DNA of 64,000 nt, taken from NCBI GenBank assembly GCA_965200505.1, contig OZ241343.1, positions 3,658,001-3,722,000 of the forward strand, in the 5' to 3' direction. The notes beneath the pieces were generated by a model, which was not told the DNA's origin, searched no databases, and saw only the letters and a list, made by a program, of their open reading frames with translations. The translations under genes and the position numbers were made by a program. This stretch comes from VXNE01 sp965200505 (GTDB taxonomy: Bacteria; Pseudomonadota; Gammaproteobacteria; Pseudomonadales; Azotimanducaceae). Below are positions 10,185-18,380 of the stretch, in pieces (position 1 is the first letter of the stretch; the number at the start of each line of letters is the position of its first letter).

Positions 10185-11465
10185 ATGCTCGATCGCAACC
10201 ACCTGCGCCGCAACGCGGCCGCCGTGCGCGACGCCCTCAAGGCGCGCAACTACGATTTCGATTTGGAGCGGTTCACCACGCTGGAAGCCGAGCGGCGCCG
10301 CCTGCAGGAACAAACCGAAGCGCTGCAAGGGGAACGCAACGCCCGCTCGAAGGCCATCGGCCGCGCCAAGGCGAATGGCGCGGACATCGCGCCGCTGGTG
10401 GCCGAAGTGGGCGATTTGGGGCAGCGCCTGGAGGCGGCCCGGCAACGCTTCCAAACCCTGCAAGGGGAGCTCGACGCCTTCCTCGCCGCGGTGCCCAACC
10501 TGCCGGACGCGTCGGTGCCGTTCGGGGCGGACGAAGCGGACAACGTGGAGCTTCGCACCTGGGGCGAACGGCCGGCGTTCGGCTTCCAACCCAAGGACCA
10601 TGTGGACCTCGCGGGCACGGCGTTGGACGCGGAAGCCGCGGTCAAGATCGCCGGTTCGCGCTTCGTCGTGATGTCTGGCGCGGTGGCGCGCCTGCACCGG
10701 GCGCTGACGCAGTTCATGCTCGACGTACACACGCAGGAACACGGCTACCAAGAGGTGTATGTGCCCTACCTCGTGAACACGGCGTCGCTGCAGGGCACCG
10801 GGCAGTTGCCGAAGTTCGAGGACGAGCAGTTCGCCGTGGCCGGCGACGAGCGCTATTACCTCATCCCCACCGCCGAGACGCCGGTGACGAACTTGGTGCG
10901 TGACGCCATCCTGGACGCCGCCACGCTGCCGCTCCGCCATGTGGCGCACACCCCTTGCTTCCGCCGCGAGGTGGGCAACTACGGCAAGGACACGCGCGGC
11001 ATCTTCCGCCAGCACCAGTTCGAGAAGGTGGAGCTGGTGCAAATCGTGGAGCCGGCGCTGTCTTGGCAAGCCTTGGACGAACTCACCGGCCACGCGGAAG
11101 CCATCCTGCACCGCTTGGAGTTGCCCTACCGGGCAGTGGCCCTTTGCGGCGGCGACCTCGGCTTTGCCGCTGCCAAGACCATCGACCTTGAGGTTTGGCT
11201 GCCGGGCCAAAGCCGCTACCGGGAGATTTCCTCGTGCAGCAATTTCCTCGACTTCCAAGCGCGCCGCATGATGGCGCGTTATCGGCACCCGGAAACCGGG
11301 CGCCCGAATCTGGTACACACCCTGAACGGGTCTGGTCTGGCCGTGGGCCGCACACTCATCGCCGTGCTGGAGAACTACCAAGACGGCGACGGCGCGGTGG
11401 CGGTGCCCGCGGCGCTAAGCCCATACATGGGTGGGGTGACGCGGCTCACGTTCCCCCACGCTTGA
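10185..11465 (+). CDS. serS: Serine-tRNA ligase
   Basis: This 426-residue class II synthetase charges tRNA-Ser, and also tRNA-Sec where present. The N-terminal coiled-coil arm (about 30-100) is rich in Arg, Glu and Gln. The catalytic core shows PAET-type TAETPVTNL, motif 2 HTPCFRREVGNYGKDTRG, FEKVELV, EISSCSNFLDFQARR and the motif 3 segment LNGSGLAVGRTLIAVLENYQ. Length matches the family. It follows crcB by one base. A tRNA-Ser(TGA) substrate is encoded at 21771-21858. Confidence 0.97.
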   Translation: MLDRNHLRRNAAAVRDALKARNYDFDLERFTTLEAERRRLQEQTEALQGERNARSKAIGRAKANGADIAPLVAEVGDLGQRLEAARQRFQTLQGELDAFLAAVPNLPDASVPFGADEADNVELRTWGERPAFGFQPKDHVDLAGTALDAEAAVKIAGSRFVVMSGAVARLHRALTQFMLDVHTQEHGYQEVYVPYLVNTASLQGTGQLPKFEDEQFAVAGDERYYLIPTAETPVTNLVRDAILDAATLPLRHVAHTPCFRREVGNYGKDTRGIFRQHQFEKVELVQIVEPALSWQALDELTGHAEAILHRLELPYRAVALCGGDLGFAAAKTIDLEVWLPGQSRYREISSCSNFLDFQARRMMARYRHPETGRPNLVHTLNGSGLAVGRTLIAVLENYQDGDGAVAVPAALSPYMGGVTRLTFPHA

Positions 11466-11510
11466 CCCGCTGTTCTCCAAGGTTTACGAGGGGCAGGGCA
11501 GCGATGCCGC

Positions 11511-12947
11511 GTGACGGCGCCAGGCTTGAGGGCCATGATCAGCGCAGACGCTGACACGCCGGCCGCAACGGGCACGCCGCAACCACCGCTGCCACTGTTC
11601 CTCAAGCTCGCCGGCAAACCGTGCTTGGTCGTTGGCGCCGGCACCGTCGCCACGGGCAAGATCATGGCGCTCGTCGAAACTGGCGCGGATGTGGTGGTGG
11701 TGGCGCCCGAGCTCGACGCCGCGGTGCGGGAATTGGCGGCGCGGCGCCGCATACGGGTGCTTGAGCGCGCGTTCCGCGACGAAGACGTGGCCGGGCGGTG
11801 GCTCGTCATCGCCGCCACCGGCGAGCGCACTGTGAACCGACAGGTGTTCGATGCCTGCGACGCCCACGCCGTGCTGGTGAACACCGTGGACGACCCGGCG
11901 CTCTGCACGGCAATGTTCCCGAGCATCGTGCGACGGGGCGCCGTCGCGGTCGCCATTTCCACCGGCGGCGCCTCGCCGGCCCTCGCCGCGCACCTGCGCG
12001 AGCGCATCGAGGCGCTGCTGCCGGCCGCCATCGGCCGCGTCGCGGAGTTCATCCGCCGCCACCGCGCCAGCTTCAACGTGCGTCTGCCAGACGCCAAGGC
12101 GCGGCGGCACTTCTGGCGCCAAGCGCTCGATGGCCCGGTGCCCGAATTGGTGGCGCAAGGCGACGAGGCCGGCGCCGAGGCACACCTGCAGCGGCTTGCC
12201 GCCACGGGGACGGCGCAAGGTTTCGTCTCCCTCGTGGGCGCCGGGCCGGGTGATCCGGATCTCCTCACGTTGAAGGCATTGAACGCATTGCAACGGGCGG
12301 ATGTCGTCTATTACGACCATTTGGTGCCGCCGGCCATCCTGGCGCGCTGCCGCCGCGACGCCGAGCGCATCTATGTCGGCAAGCGCCGTGCCTTCCACGG
12401 CACCCGGCAAGCCGAAATCAACGCGATGTTGCTGGCCGGCGCCCAGGCTGGGCGACGGGTGGTGCGGTTGAAGGGCGGCGACCCCTTCATCTTCGGGCGG
12501 GGCGGCGAGGAAATCGAGACCTTGGGCAAGCTCGGCATCCACTTCGAGGTGATTCCCGGCGTGACGGCGGGGCTGGGTTGCGCCGCCTACGCCGGCATCC
12601 CGCTGACGCATCGCGATTGGGCGCAGTCCGTGCGGTTCGTCACTGGCCACCTGAAGGACGACGTGGTGAACCTCGATTGGCCGGAGCTCGCCAAGGCCGG
12701 CCAAACGCTGGTGGTCTATATGGGCCTCGTGGGCCTCACGCAATTGGCGCAACGGCTCATCGAGCACGGCATGGACGCGGCCATGCCGGCGGCCACCATC
12801 TCGCGCGGCACGCTGCCCGACCAAGCGGTGGTGGTGGCGTCCCTCGCGGACATCGCCGGCGCGGTGCGGCGGGCCGAATTGCCGGGCCCCACCACCACCA
12901 TCATCGGCCGCGTCGTGGCGCTCCGGGAGCAGTTGCGCCGAACCTGA
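11511..12947 (+). CDS. cysG: Siroheme synthase CysG (trifunctional)
   Basis: This 478-residue fusion makes siroheme from uroporphyrinogen III. The N-terminal precorrin-2 dehydrogenase/ferrochelatase part (about 1-220) has the NAD site VVGAGTVATGKI and STGGASPALAAHLRERIE. The C-terminal SUMT methyltransferase (about 235-478) has VSLVGAGPGDPDLLTLKAL, VRLKGGDPFIFGRGGEE and GVTAGLGCAAYAGIPLTHRD. Starts at GTG 11511 or ATG 11535 are both possible; GAGGG lies just before the latter. It ends 15 bases from the convergent tusE gene. Siroheme serves assimilatory sulfite and nitrite reductases. Confidence 0.96.
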   Translation: MTAPGLRAMISADADTPAATGTPQPPLPLFLKLAGKPCLVVGAGTVATGKIMALVETGADVVVVAPELDAAVRELAARRRIRVLERAFRDEDVAGRWLVIAATGERTVNRQVFDACDAHAVLVNTVDDPALCTAMFPSIVRRGAVAVAISTGGASPALAAHLRERIEALLPAAIGRVAEFIRRHRASFNVRLPDAKARRHFWRQALDGPVPELVAQGDEAGAEAHLQRLAATGTAQGFVSLVGAGPGDPDLLTLKALNALQRADVVYYDHLVPPAILARCRRDAERIYVGKRRAFHGTRQAEINAMLLAGAQAGRRVVRLKGGDPFIFGRGGEEIETLGKLGIHFEVIPGVTAGLGCAAYAGIPLTHRDWAQSVRFVTGHLKDDVVNLDWPELAKAGQTLVVYMGLVGLTQLAQRLIEHGMDAAMPAATISRGTLPDQAVVVASLADIAGAVRRAELPGPTTTIIGRVVALREQLRRT

Positions 12948-12962
12948 AGCCGCGACGAGGAC

Positions 12963-13286
12963 CTACGGACAGTCCGTTGGCCTCGGCAAGCCACCGATGC
13001 GGGCGATTTCCCTGGCCGGATTGCCGGAGAAGAGACGCATCAACGCGATGCTTGAACCGAGCCGCTCGCCGTGCCGTTCCCGCGCCAGCTTGACCAAGGG
13101 CCGCATCGCCGGCGACACGCCGGTGCGCGCGTGGAAGTCCCGCGCCAGCTCGATTACCCGCCAGTGGTCCGCGCCCAGTTCGATGCCGGCTTGGCGCGCC
13201 AGCGCTTGCGCCACGGGGCGCGACCAAAGGGCTAGATCCTTCAAGTAACCATCGGCGTCGATTTCGGGAACGGCGGAAGACGGCAT
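12963..13286 (-). CDS. tusE: TusE/DsrC-family sulfur carrier
   Basis: This 107-residue member of the DsrC/TusE family ends RIGGLPRPTDCP with the conserved penultimate cysteine (Cys106). The second cysteine found ten residues earlier in true DsrC is alanine here, as in TusE. That points to persulfide relay to MnmA for 2-thiouridine of tRNA rather than to sulfite reduction. GVSPAMRPLVKLARE and a C-terminal RLFSGNPARE helix fit the family. It is last in the tusD-tusC-tusB-tusE run on the minus strand, 3 bases after tusB. Confidence 0.9.
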   Translation of the reverse strand: MPSSAVPEIDADGYLKDLALWSRPVAQALARQAGIELGADHWRVIELARDFHARTGVSPAMRPLVKLARERHGERLGSSIALMRLFSGNPAREIARIGGLPRPTDCP

Positions 13287-13289
13287 CGG

Positions 13290-13556
13290 TCAAGCCCAGG
13301 TCACGCTTACGTCGTGCCGCACGACGAGCGCCACGAAGTCCTCATAGGTGACGGGCGTCACGGTGGTCGCGGGCGCCACGCCGCGGCTCTCGGCATCCTC
13401 GGCGATCACCATCACCGGCAGCGCTGACGTGGCAAGGCGCTCATCGGCGCCGGCAAAGGCGCCATCACCCGCCAGCAACACCGCATCGCCGGGCGCCACG
13501 GCCTTCAAGCACGTGTACACCGCGGCCGGGGCGCAGATCAGATGCAGGGCGGACAC
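13290..13556 (-). CDS. tusB: tRNA 2-thiolation protein TusB (DsrH family)
   Basis: This 88-residue DsrH-family protein is a subunit of the TusBCD heterohexamer that passes sulfur from TusA to TusE. It begins MSALHLI and holds GDAVLLAGDGAFAGA and YEDFVALVVRHDVSVTWA; the closing aromatic residue near the end is usual in TusB. It lacks any enzymatic domain of its own. It sits between tusC (4-base gap) and tusE (3-base gap), and this context makes the assignment firm despite the short length. Confidence 0.88.
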   Translation of the reverse strand: MSALHLICAPAAVYTCLKAVAPGDAVLLAGDGAFAGADERLATSALPVMVIAEDAESRGVAPATTVTPVTYEDFVALVVRHDVSVTWA

Positions 13557-13560
13557 GGCC

Positions 13561-13911
13561 TCAGTCCGTCACCACCACGTCCGCCTCATCGAGCATCGAA
13601 GGCAGTTCGGCGTCGCCGACGACGGTGATGGGCACGTTGACGTCAGACGGGTCGATGCCGCGTTCGGCAAGGCTCGGCCCGTGGGCGTAGAGCGGCGCCA
13701 CGCCGTAGCTCTCCAACGCCGCCAAAGTGCGCGCCGTGTCCTTGCGGCCGACCAACCGGGCGTCTTGTTTGCCGTTGAGCTGGCGGGTGCCGTCGTTGAT
13801 GAACAACACGCTGGTGGGCTGCTCGAAGACGCCGGAGACGAGCATCATGTCGATGAACTCATTCGCCGCGACGCTCGGCGGCTTGCGGACGATGTAGAGC
13901 ACCCTACGCAC
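13561..13911 (-). CDS. tusC: tRNA 2-thiolation protein TusC (DsrF family)
   Basis: This 116-residue DsrE/F-like protein is the middle subunit of TusBCD. It shows MRRVLYIVRKPPSVAANEFIDMM-type N-terminal sequence, the FEQPTSVLFINDG strand-loop and GIDPSDVNVPITVV. It contains no cysteine, so like other TusC proteins it is structural rather than a sulfur carrier. Its start overlaps the tusD stop by 8 bases, indicating coupled translation. Confidence 0.9.
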   Translation of the reverse strand: MRRVLYIVRKPPSVAANEFIDMMLVSGVFEQPTSVLFINDGTRQLNGKQDARLVGRKDTARTLAALESYGVAPLYAHGPSLAERGIDPSDVNVPITVVGDAELPSMLDEADVVVTD

Positions 13912-14311
13912 CGAACGTCACCGTCCGGTCCGCACCCTCCATCGCTTGGATCAGCTGCCCCAGGCCGCCCAACTCGAAACCGTCCCGCAAGGTGGCGCCG
14001 CCCAATTCCAGCCGCTGCGCCTCGCCGGCGGCCATGATGCCGCGCCGTGCCGCGGACGCGACGCAGGCGGTGAGCGGCATGCCGTGGCGCCCGGCGAACT
14101 CCGCCCAAGCCGCGGCGACGTTGTCTTCGTCCTGTGGCGGTGTGGCGTGGCGGTTGGCGATGCCCGCGCCATCGCCGTGGAAGAAGGCGCACTGAACGCT
14201 GTGGCCGGCGGCCAGCGCGGCGCGGGCGAACCGCAACGCGGCGGCCGGGGCGTCGCTGGTCCACGGCGCGCCCCGAATCAACAAGGCGAACCGCACTGGG
14301 GAGTCCGTCAC
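13904..14311 (-). CDS. tusD: Sulfurtransferase TusD (DsrE family)
   Basis: This 135-residue protein, started here at GTG 14311 (VTDSPVRFALLIRGAPW), is the catalytic subunit of TusBCD. The sulfur-carrying cysteine is in LTACVASAARRG (Cys83, equivalent to E. coli Cys78). The following FELGGLGQLIQAMEGADRTVTFG closes the domain as in the family. The frame remains open to 14545, but that part is outside the family length. It is first in the tus run; a TATGAT hexamer lies on the minus strand at 14340-14345 without a convincing -35 box. Confidence 0.9.
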   Translation of the reverse strand: MTDSPVRFALLIRGAPWTSDAPAAALRFARAALAAGHSVQCAFFHGDGAGIANRHATPPQDEDNVAAAWAEFAGRHGMPLTACVASAARRGIMAAGEAQRLELGGATLRDGFELGGLGQLIQAMEGADRTVTFGA

Positions 14312-14480
14312 AGGATGTTCACAATCGAAGCCCGTATCCATCATAATGCGCCATTGTCCCGACGGGGAACCTCCGGGCCGTGGGTTCGGCATCGATTCCT
14401 CGACAGGCGCACCGCGAGTCGGAGCGTCTTGAGCGGCGCGGACAGGGGAGGGCAGGGCGGCGCATGAGTCAACGCGCGCG

Positions 14481-15599
14481 ATGAAGAAGATCAAGGTCGC
14501 CATCGCCGGCGTCGGCAATTGCGCGAGCGCCTTGGTGCAGGGCATCGAGTTCTACCGGCGCCGCAACGAAGCGCCCGTGGGCCTCATGCGCGAGAGCATC
14601 CGCGGCTGGCGGGCCAGCGACATCGAGATCGTGGCCGCGTTCGACGTGGACGCCCGCAAGGTCGGGCGCTCCCTCGAAGAAGCCGTGTTCGCGGCCCCCA
14701 ATCGCGCCCGCGTCTTCCAACCGACCTTGGCGACCAGCGGCGTCACCGTGCAGATGGGCCCCATCCTCGACGGCATCGCCGACCACATGGCGGACTACGG
14801 CGAAGCCGACGCCTTCCGCGCCGCGGACGAAGCGCCGGTGGACGTGGCCGGCGCGTTGCGGGAAGCGGATGCCGAAGTGCTGGTCTGCTACTTGCCGGTG
14901 GGGGCCGAAGGCGCCGTGCGGCACTACGCGAAAGCCTGCTTGGACGCCGGCTTGGCGATGGTGAACTGTGTGCCGGTGTTCCTCGCCTCCGATCGCGAGT
15001 GGGCCGGGCGCTTCCGCGCCGCCGGGCTCCCCATCGTCGGCGACGACATCAAGAGCCAAGTGGGCGCCACCATCGTTCACCGCGCCTTGGCACGGCTCTT
15101 CGCCGATCGTGGCGTGGAGCTGGACCGCACCTACCAACTCAACACCGGCGGCAACACAGACTTCCTGAACATGCTGGAACGCAGCCGCCTGCAATCCAAG
15201 AAGCAATCCAAAACCGAGTCTGTCCAAAGCCAGTTGGATGAACGGCTCAAGAGCCACGACATCCACATCGGCCCATCGGACTACGTGCCGTGGCAAGGCG
15301 ACAACAAGGTGGCCTTCATCCGCATGGAGGGCCGCGGCTTCGGCGATTCGCCGCTGGAGCTGGAGCTGCGCCTTTCCGTGCAGGATTCGCCGAACAGCGC
15401 CGGCGTGGTCATCGACGCGCTGCGTTGCGCCAAGGTGGGGTTGGAACGGGGCGCGGCCGGGCCACTGGAGGCGCCGAGCGCCTACTACATGAAGAGCCCG
15501 CCCTGTCAGATGCGCGACGACGAGGCGCGCAACGCCCTTGTGACGTTCATCGGCGAGCCGGCTGCCGACTGCGGCGATCTCGCCGCGGAAGCGGACTAA
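14481..15599 (+). CDS. ino1: Inositol-3-phosphate synthase
   Basis: This 372-residue NAD-dependent enzyme converts glucose 6-phosphate to inositol 3-phosphate. The N-terminal dinucleotide site is VAIAGVGNCASALVQGI. The catalytic core has VGDDIKSQVGATIVHRAL and the highly conserved YQLNTGGNTDFLNM, followed by SKKQSKTESVQSQL. Length and motifs match the short actinobacterial/archaeal class rather than the 500-residue eukaryotic class. It is uncommon among Gammaproteobacteria and has no inositol neighbour here. The product could feed inositol lipids or compatible solutes; which one cannot be told from this window. Confidence 0.93.
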   Translation: MKKIKVAIAGVGNCASALVQGIEFYRRRNEAPVGLMRESIRGWRASDIEIVAAFDVDARKVGRSLEEAVFAAPNRARVFQPTLATSGVTVQMGPILDGIADHMADYGEADAFRAADEAPVDVAGALREADAEVLVCYLPVGAEGAVRHYAKACLDAGLAMVNCVPVFLASDREWAGRFRAAGLPIVGDDIKSQVGATIVHRALARLFADRGVELDRTYQLNTGGNTDFLNMLERSRLQSKKQSKTESVQSQLDERLKSHDIHIGPSDYVPWQGDNKVAFIRMEGRGFGDSPLELELRLSVQDSPNSAGVVIDALRCAKVGLERGAAGPLEAPSAYYMKSPPCQMRDDEARNALVTFIGEPAADCGDLAAEAD

Positions 15600-15709
15600 A
15601 GGGCCGCGGCGCCCAGGTGGCAGCGCCAGGAGCCGGCCGGTGTTGGACATTCACCGCTGAGTTAGGCACTTTAACGCCTGCTTCGGCCATGTGAGCGGAG
15701 AGGGCGGCA

Positions 15710-16204
15710 ATGCCTTGGTGGGCGTGGATCGGTGTTGGCATCGCGCTGGTTGGCGTGGAACTCGTCGCGGCCGATCTGGCGTTCTACTTCGTCTTCATCG
15801 GCGTGGCGGCGATCGTGGTGGGCGTTCTCGAAGCCGCCGGCGCTGAACTGCCGCCCGCCGGCCAGTGGCTCACCTTCGCGGTGCTGGCCGTCGCGGCGAT
15901 GGTGCTGTTCCGGGAGAAGCTCTACAAAAGGCTGCGGGGCGGCCTGCCGGGGTTCGACAACGCCGTTGCCGGCGCTGGCCGCGTGAGCGTCGCCCACGAA
16001 GTGCCGGCCGGCGGCCACACGCGGGTGGCCCTGCGCGGCACCCAGTGGGACGCCAGCAACGTTGGCGCGACGGCCATCCCAGCCGGCGGCGGAGCGCGGG
16101 TGGTGAAGGTGGAGGGCAATGTCCTGCAAATCGTCGCCGATGCGCCCGCCGCCCGCGAAGCCGCTGACCAAGCCGCCGGAGACAACCTGCAGGAGCAGCC
16201 CTAG
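15710..16204 (+). CDS. NfeD-like membrane protein
   Basis: This 164-residue protein has three N-terminal hydrophobic helices (about 1-70) and a C-terminal OB-fold-like domain (about 85-150, GRVSVAHEVPAGGHTRVALRGTQW). It is the short NfeD class, without the serine protease domain. NfeD proteins pair with SPFH/stomatin proteins and are thought to help organise or quality-control membrane patches. The SPFH gene follows after 65 bases on the same strand, the classic partnership. The last 20 residues are Ala/Gln-rich. Confidence 0.9.
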   Translation: MPWWAWIGVGIALVGVELVAADLAFYFVFIGVAAIVVGVLEAAGAELPPAGQWLTFAVLAVAAMVLFREKLYKRLRGGLPGFDNAVAGAGRVSVAHEVPAGGHTRVALRGTQWDASNVGATAIPAGGGARVVKVEGNVLQIVADAPAAREAADQAAGDNLQEQP

Positions 16205-16269
16205 GCGGCGCGGGAAGGCGGCCTCACGCGCTGTCTCGTCACCTATCAAGAACTTAAAAGGGGAATGTT

Positions 16270-17217
16270 TTGGACGTTGGCCTGATCCTCTCTGGTTTGG
16301 TGGTGCTCGTCATCGTGGTGGTGGTCATCAAAACCGCCGTGGTGGTGCCGCAGCAGAGCGCCTACGTGGTCGAGAACCTCGGCAAGTACGCCCGCACCCT
16401 GTCGCCCGGGTTCAACATCCTCGTGCCGTTCCTCGAGCGCGTCGCCTACAAGCACACGCTCAAGGAACAGACCATCGACGTCGAGGAGCAAATCTGCATC
16501 ACGTCCGACAACGTGCAGGTGGGCGTGGACGGTGTGCTCTACCTGCAGGTGATGGATGCCCGCAACGCTTCCTACGGCATCGCCGATTACCTCTTCGCCA
16601 TTGCCCAACTGGCACAGACCACGCTGCGCAGCGAGATCGGCAAGATCGAGCTGGACAAGACCTTCGAGGAACGGAGCCACATCAACCTCCGCGTGGTGGA
16701 GGAATTGGACCAAGCGTCCAACACATGGGGCGTGAAGGTGCTGCGCTACGAGATCAAGAACATCAACCCACCGGCAGACGTGGTGACGGCGATGGAGAAG
16801 CAGATGCGCGCCGAACGCGAAAAGCGCGCCACGGTGCTGCAATCCGAAGGCGAACGGGACGCCCAAATCAACGAGGCGGAGGGCGAGAAGCAGCGCGTCA
16901 TCAAGCAATCCGAGGCGGCGCAGCAGCAACAGATCAATGAGGCGCGGGGCGAGGCGGCGGCGATTCTGGCCGTTGCCGAAGCCACCGCCGAGGGCTTGAA
17001 GAAAGTGGCGGAAGCCCTGAACTCGGATGGCGGCGACAAGGCCATGCAACTGCGCGTGGCTGAGAACTACCTAGAACGCTTCGGCAACCTGGCCAAGGAA
17101 GGCAACACGCTGATCGTGCCCGCCAACTTGAGCGATATGTCCGCCATGATCGGCGCCGCCACCCGGGTGCTGAGCAGCACCGGCGGCGCCAACGCCGAGG
17201 CGAGCGAACGGAGCTAG
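16270..17217 (+). CDS. SPFH/Band 7 (stomatin-like) protein
   Basis: This 315-residue paraslipin/QmcA-type protein has a membrane anchor at about 4-25, then the SPFH domain beginning VVVPQQSAYVVENLGKYARTLSPGFNILVPF. A long helical region (about 190-250) is rich in Glu, Lys and Gln (MRAEREKRATVLQSEGERDAQ). Such proteins form large membrane cages linked to protease control and membrane domains. Translation seems to start at TTG 16270 with a strong AAGGGG ribosome site 8 bases upstream; no in-frame ATG is nearby. It forms a unit with the NfeD gene before it. Confidence 0.92.
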   Translation: MDVGLILSGLVVLVIVVVVIKTAVVVPQQSAYVVENLGKYARTLSPGFNILVPFLERVAYKHTLKEQTIDVEEQICITSDNVQVGVDGVLYLQVMDARNASYGIADYLFAIAQLAQTTLRSEIGKIELDKTFEERSHINLRVVEELDQASNTWGVKVLRYEIKNINPPADVVTAMEKQMRAEREKRATVLQSEGERDAQINEAEGEKQRVIKQSEAAQQQQINEARGEAAAILAVAEATAEGLKKVAEALNSDGGDKAMQLRVAENYLERFGNLAKEGNTLIVPANLSDMSAMIGAATRVLSSTGGANAEASERS

Positions 17218-17401
17218 CCGGGGTGGGACGGCGCACGGCAATCCGGGTCGCATCGGTTGTCAAAGCTGCGTGGGGCGTCTATGGTGGCTTGGATCGCGTC
17301 CTGTGAAGGATGCCGTCCTGTGCCGCCCCGACGGATCAAGACCGGGAGGGGTTGGTGGAGGGCGTCGCCGTCCGGGTCGCCTAAAGTAGAGGAGGGGAAG
17401 G

Positions 17402-18286
17402 ATGAGCATGGCGGATTATGGCGCGGCGCCCAACGTGGACCCGCTGTTCAAGGAACTCGAAGAGTACGATCTGATGAAGCATGTCGTGGAGCTCGAAGCC
17501 TACGGCATGACCGTCGTCCCGCCCGACAAGATGGGGGTTTCAGAGGATTTCGTCACACGCCTGCGCGATGCGATCCTCACCACCTGCAACAAGCGCAACG
17601 GCATGGACATCGGCGACTACCGCACCGCCGCGCCCGAGCAAGGCACCACCGGCAAGCGCTCGTGGCTCTTGATGGAGGAGGACGAGGTGTTCGTGGAGGC
17701 CGCCACCAACCCGCGGATGCTCGCCTTGGTGCGTTGGCTGTGCGGCCAGAGCGCCGTGTTCTCCGGCCACACATGGATCATCAAGCCGAAGGGCGGCATT
17801 AAACTCGGCTTGCACAGCGACGCCCACGGCATTCCGCCCGGCGGCGGCCACATCGCCCACGTCTGCAACGCCTCATGGCTCTGCACGGACTATGACGGCC
17901 CCGAAGACGGCCCCACGGTGTTCGTACCCGGCAGCCATCGCTATGGCCGCGCCACGCTGCCCCACGAGACCGACATCGACAAGACGCCGTTCAAGGTGGT
18001 TCCGCTCATCGGTGAGGCCGGGTCGCTCGCGCTGTGGCATGGCGCCACCTGGCACGCCTCCTTGCCGCGCACCCGCGACGGCTTGCGCGTGACGCTCGTG
18101 CAGGTGTTCATGCGCCGCCACATGCAGCGCATCACCTCATGGGAAACGGAACTCTCTCCGCAACTGCGGGAGAAGTTCCCGGAGCTGGACCGCGTGTTGG
18201 GGCACCACCTCTATCCCTTCAAGTACGGCCCCGACCAAACCCGGACGCAGGACATGATGGTGACGGGCACCGATCCATTCGCCTAG
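17402..18286 (+). CDS. Phytanoyl-CoA dioxygenase (PhyH) family protein
   Basis: This 294-residue Fe(II)/2-oxoglutarate oxygenase has the metal-binding HxD in LGLHSDAHG and the distal histidine in the LWHGATWHASLPRT segment. A downstream arginine (TRDGLRVTLVQVF) is a likely 2-oxoglutarate ligand. The substrate is unknown; PhyH enzymes hydroxylate lipids, betaines or natural products. The ribosome site GAGGAGGGGAAGG is very strong and ends just before the ATG. The 184 bases upstream contain a short direct repeat (CGTCCTGTG twice near 17299-17322). It lies 94 bases before the selenoprotein gene, with a separate promoter candidate between them. Confidence 0.88.
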   Translation: MSMADYGAAPNVDPLFKELEEYDLMKHVVELEAYGMTVVPPDKMGVSEDFVTRLRDAILTTCNKRNGMDIGDYRTAAPEQGTTGKRSWLLMEEDEVFVEAATNPRMLALVRWLCGQSAVFSGHTWIIKPKGGIKLGLHSDAHGIPPGGGHIAHVCNASWLCTDYDGPEDGPTVFVPGSHRYGRATLPHETDIDKTPFKVVPLIGEAGSLALWHGATWHASLPRTRDGLRVTLVQVFMRRHMQRITSWETELSPQLREKFPELDRVLGHHLYPFKYGPDQTRTQDMMVTGTDPFA

Positions 18287-18312
18287 CGAGACATCGGCCG
18301 AAGCGCCGGTGC

Positions 18313-18341
18313 TTGACAGCAGGCCCTTGGGTTTCGATCAT
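18313..18341 (+). promoter_or_regulatory. Sigma70-like promoter for the selenoprotein gene
   Basis: A perfect TTGACA (18313-18318) is followed after 17 bases by GATCAT (18336-18341), which matches four of six positions of the -10 consensus. It lies about 40 bases upstream of the ATG at 18381 and after the phyH stop. A GAGGA ribosome site sits at 18368-18372. The call is by pattern only. Confidence 0.5.
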
Positions 18342-18380
18342 GCTCCCATTCATCACCGTGGCTTGACGAGGACGACGGAC

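Noticed and set aside
12963..13286. DsrC of dissimilatory sulfur metabolism, given dsrEFH-like neighbours and cysG nearby.
   Set aside because: Only the penultimate cysteine is present; the second DsrC cysteine is Ala. No dsrAB or other dsr genes are in the window, so TusE fits better.
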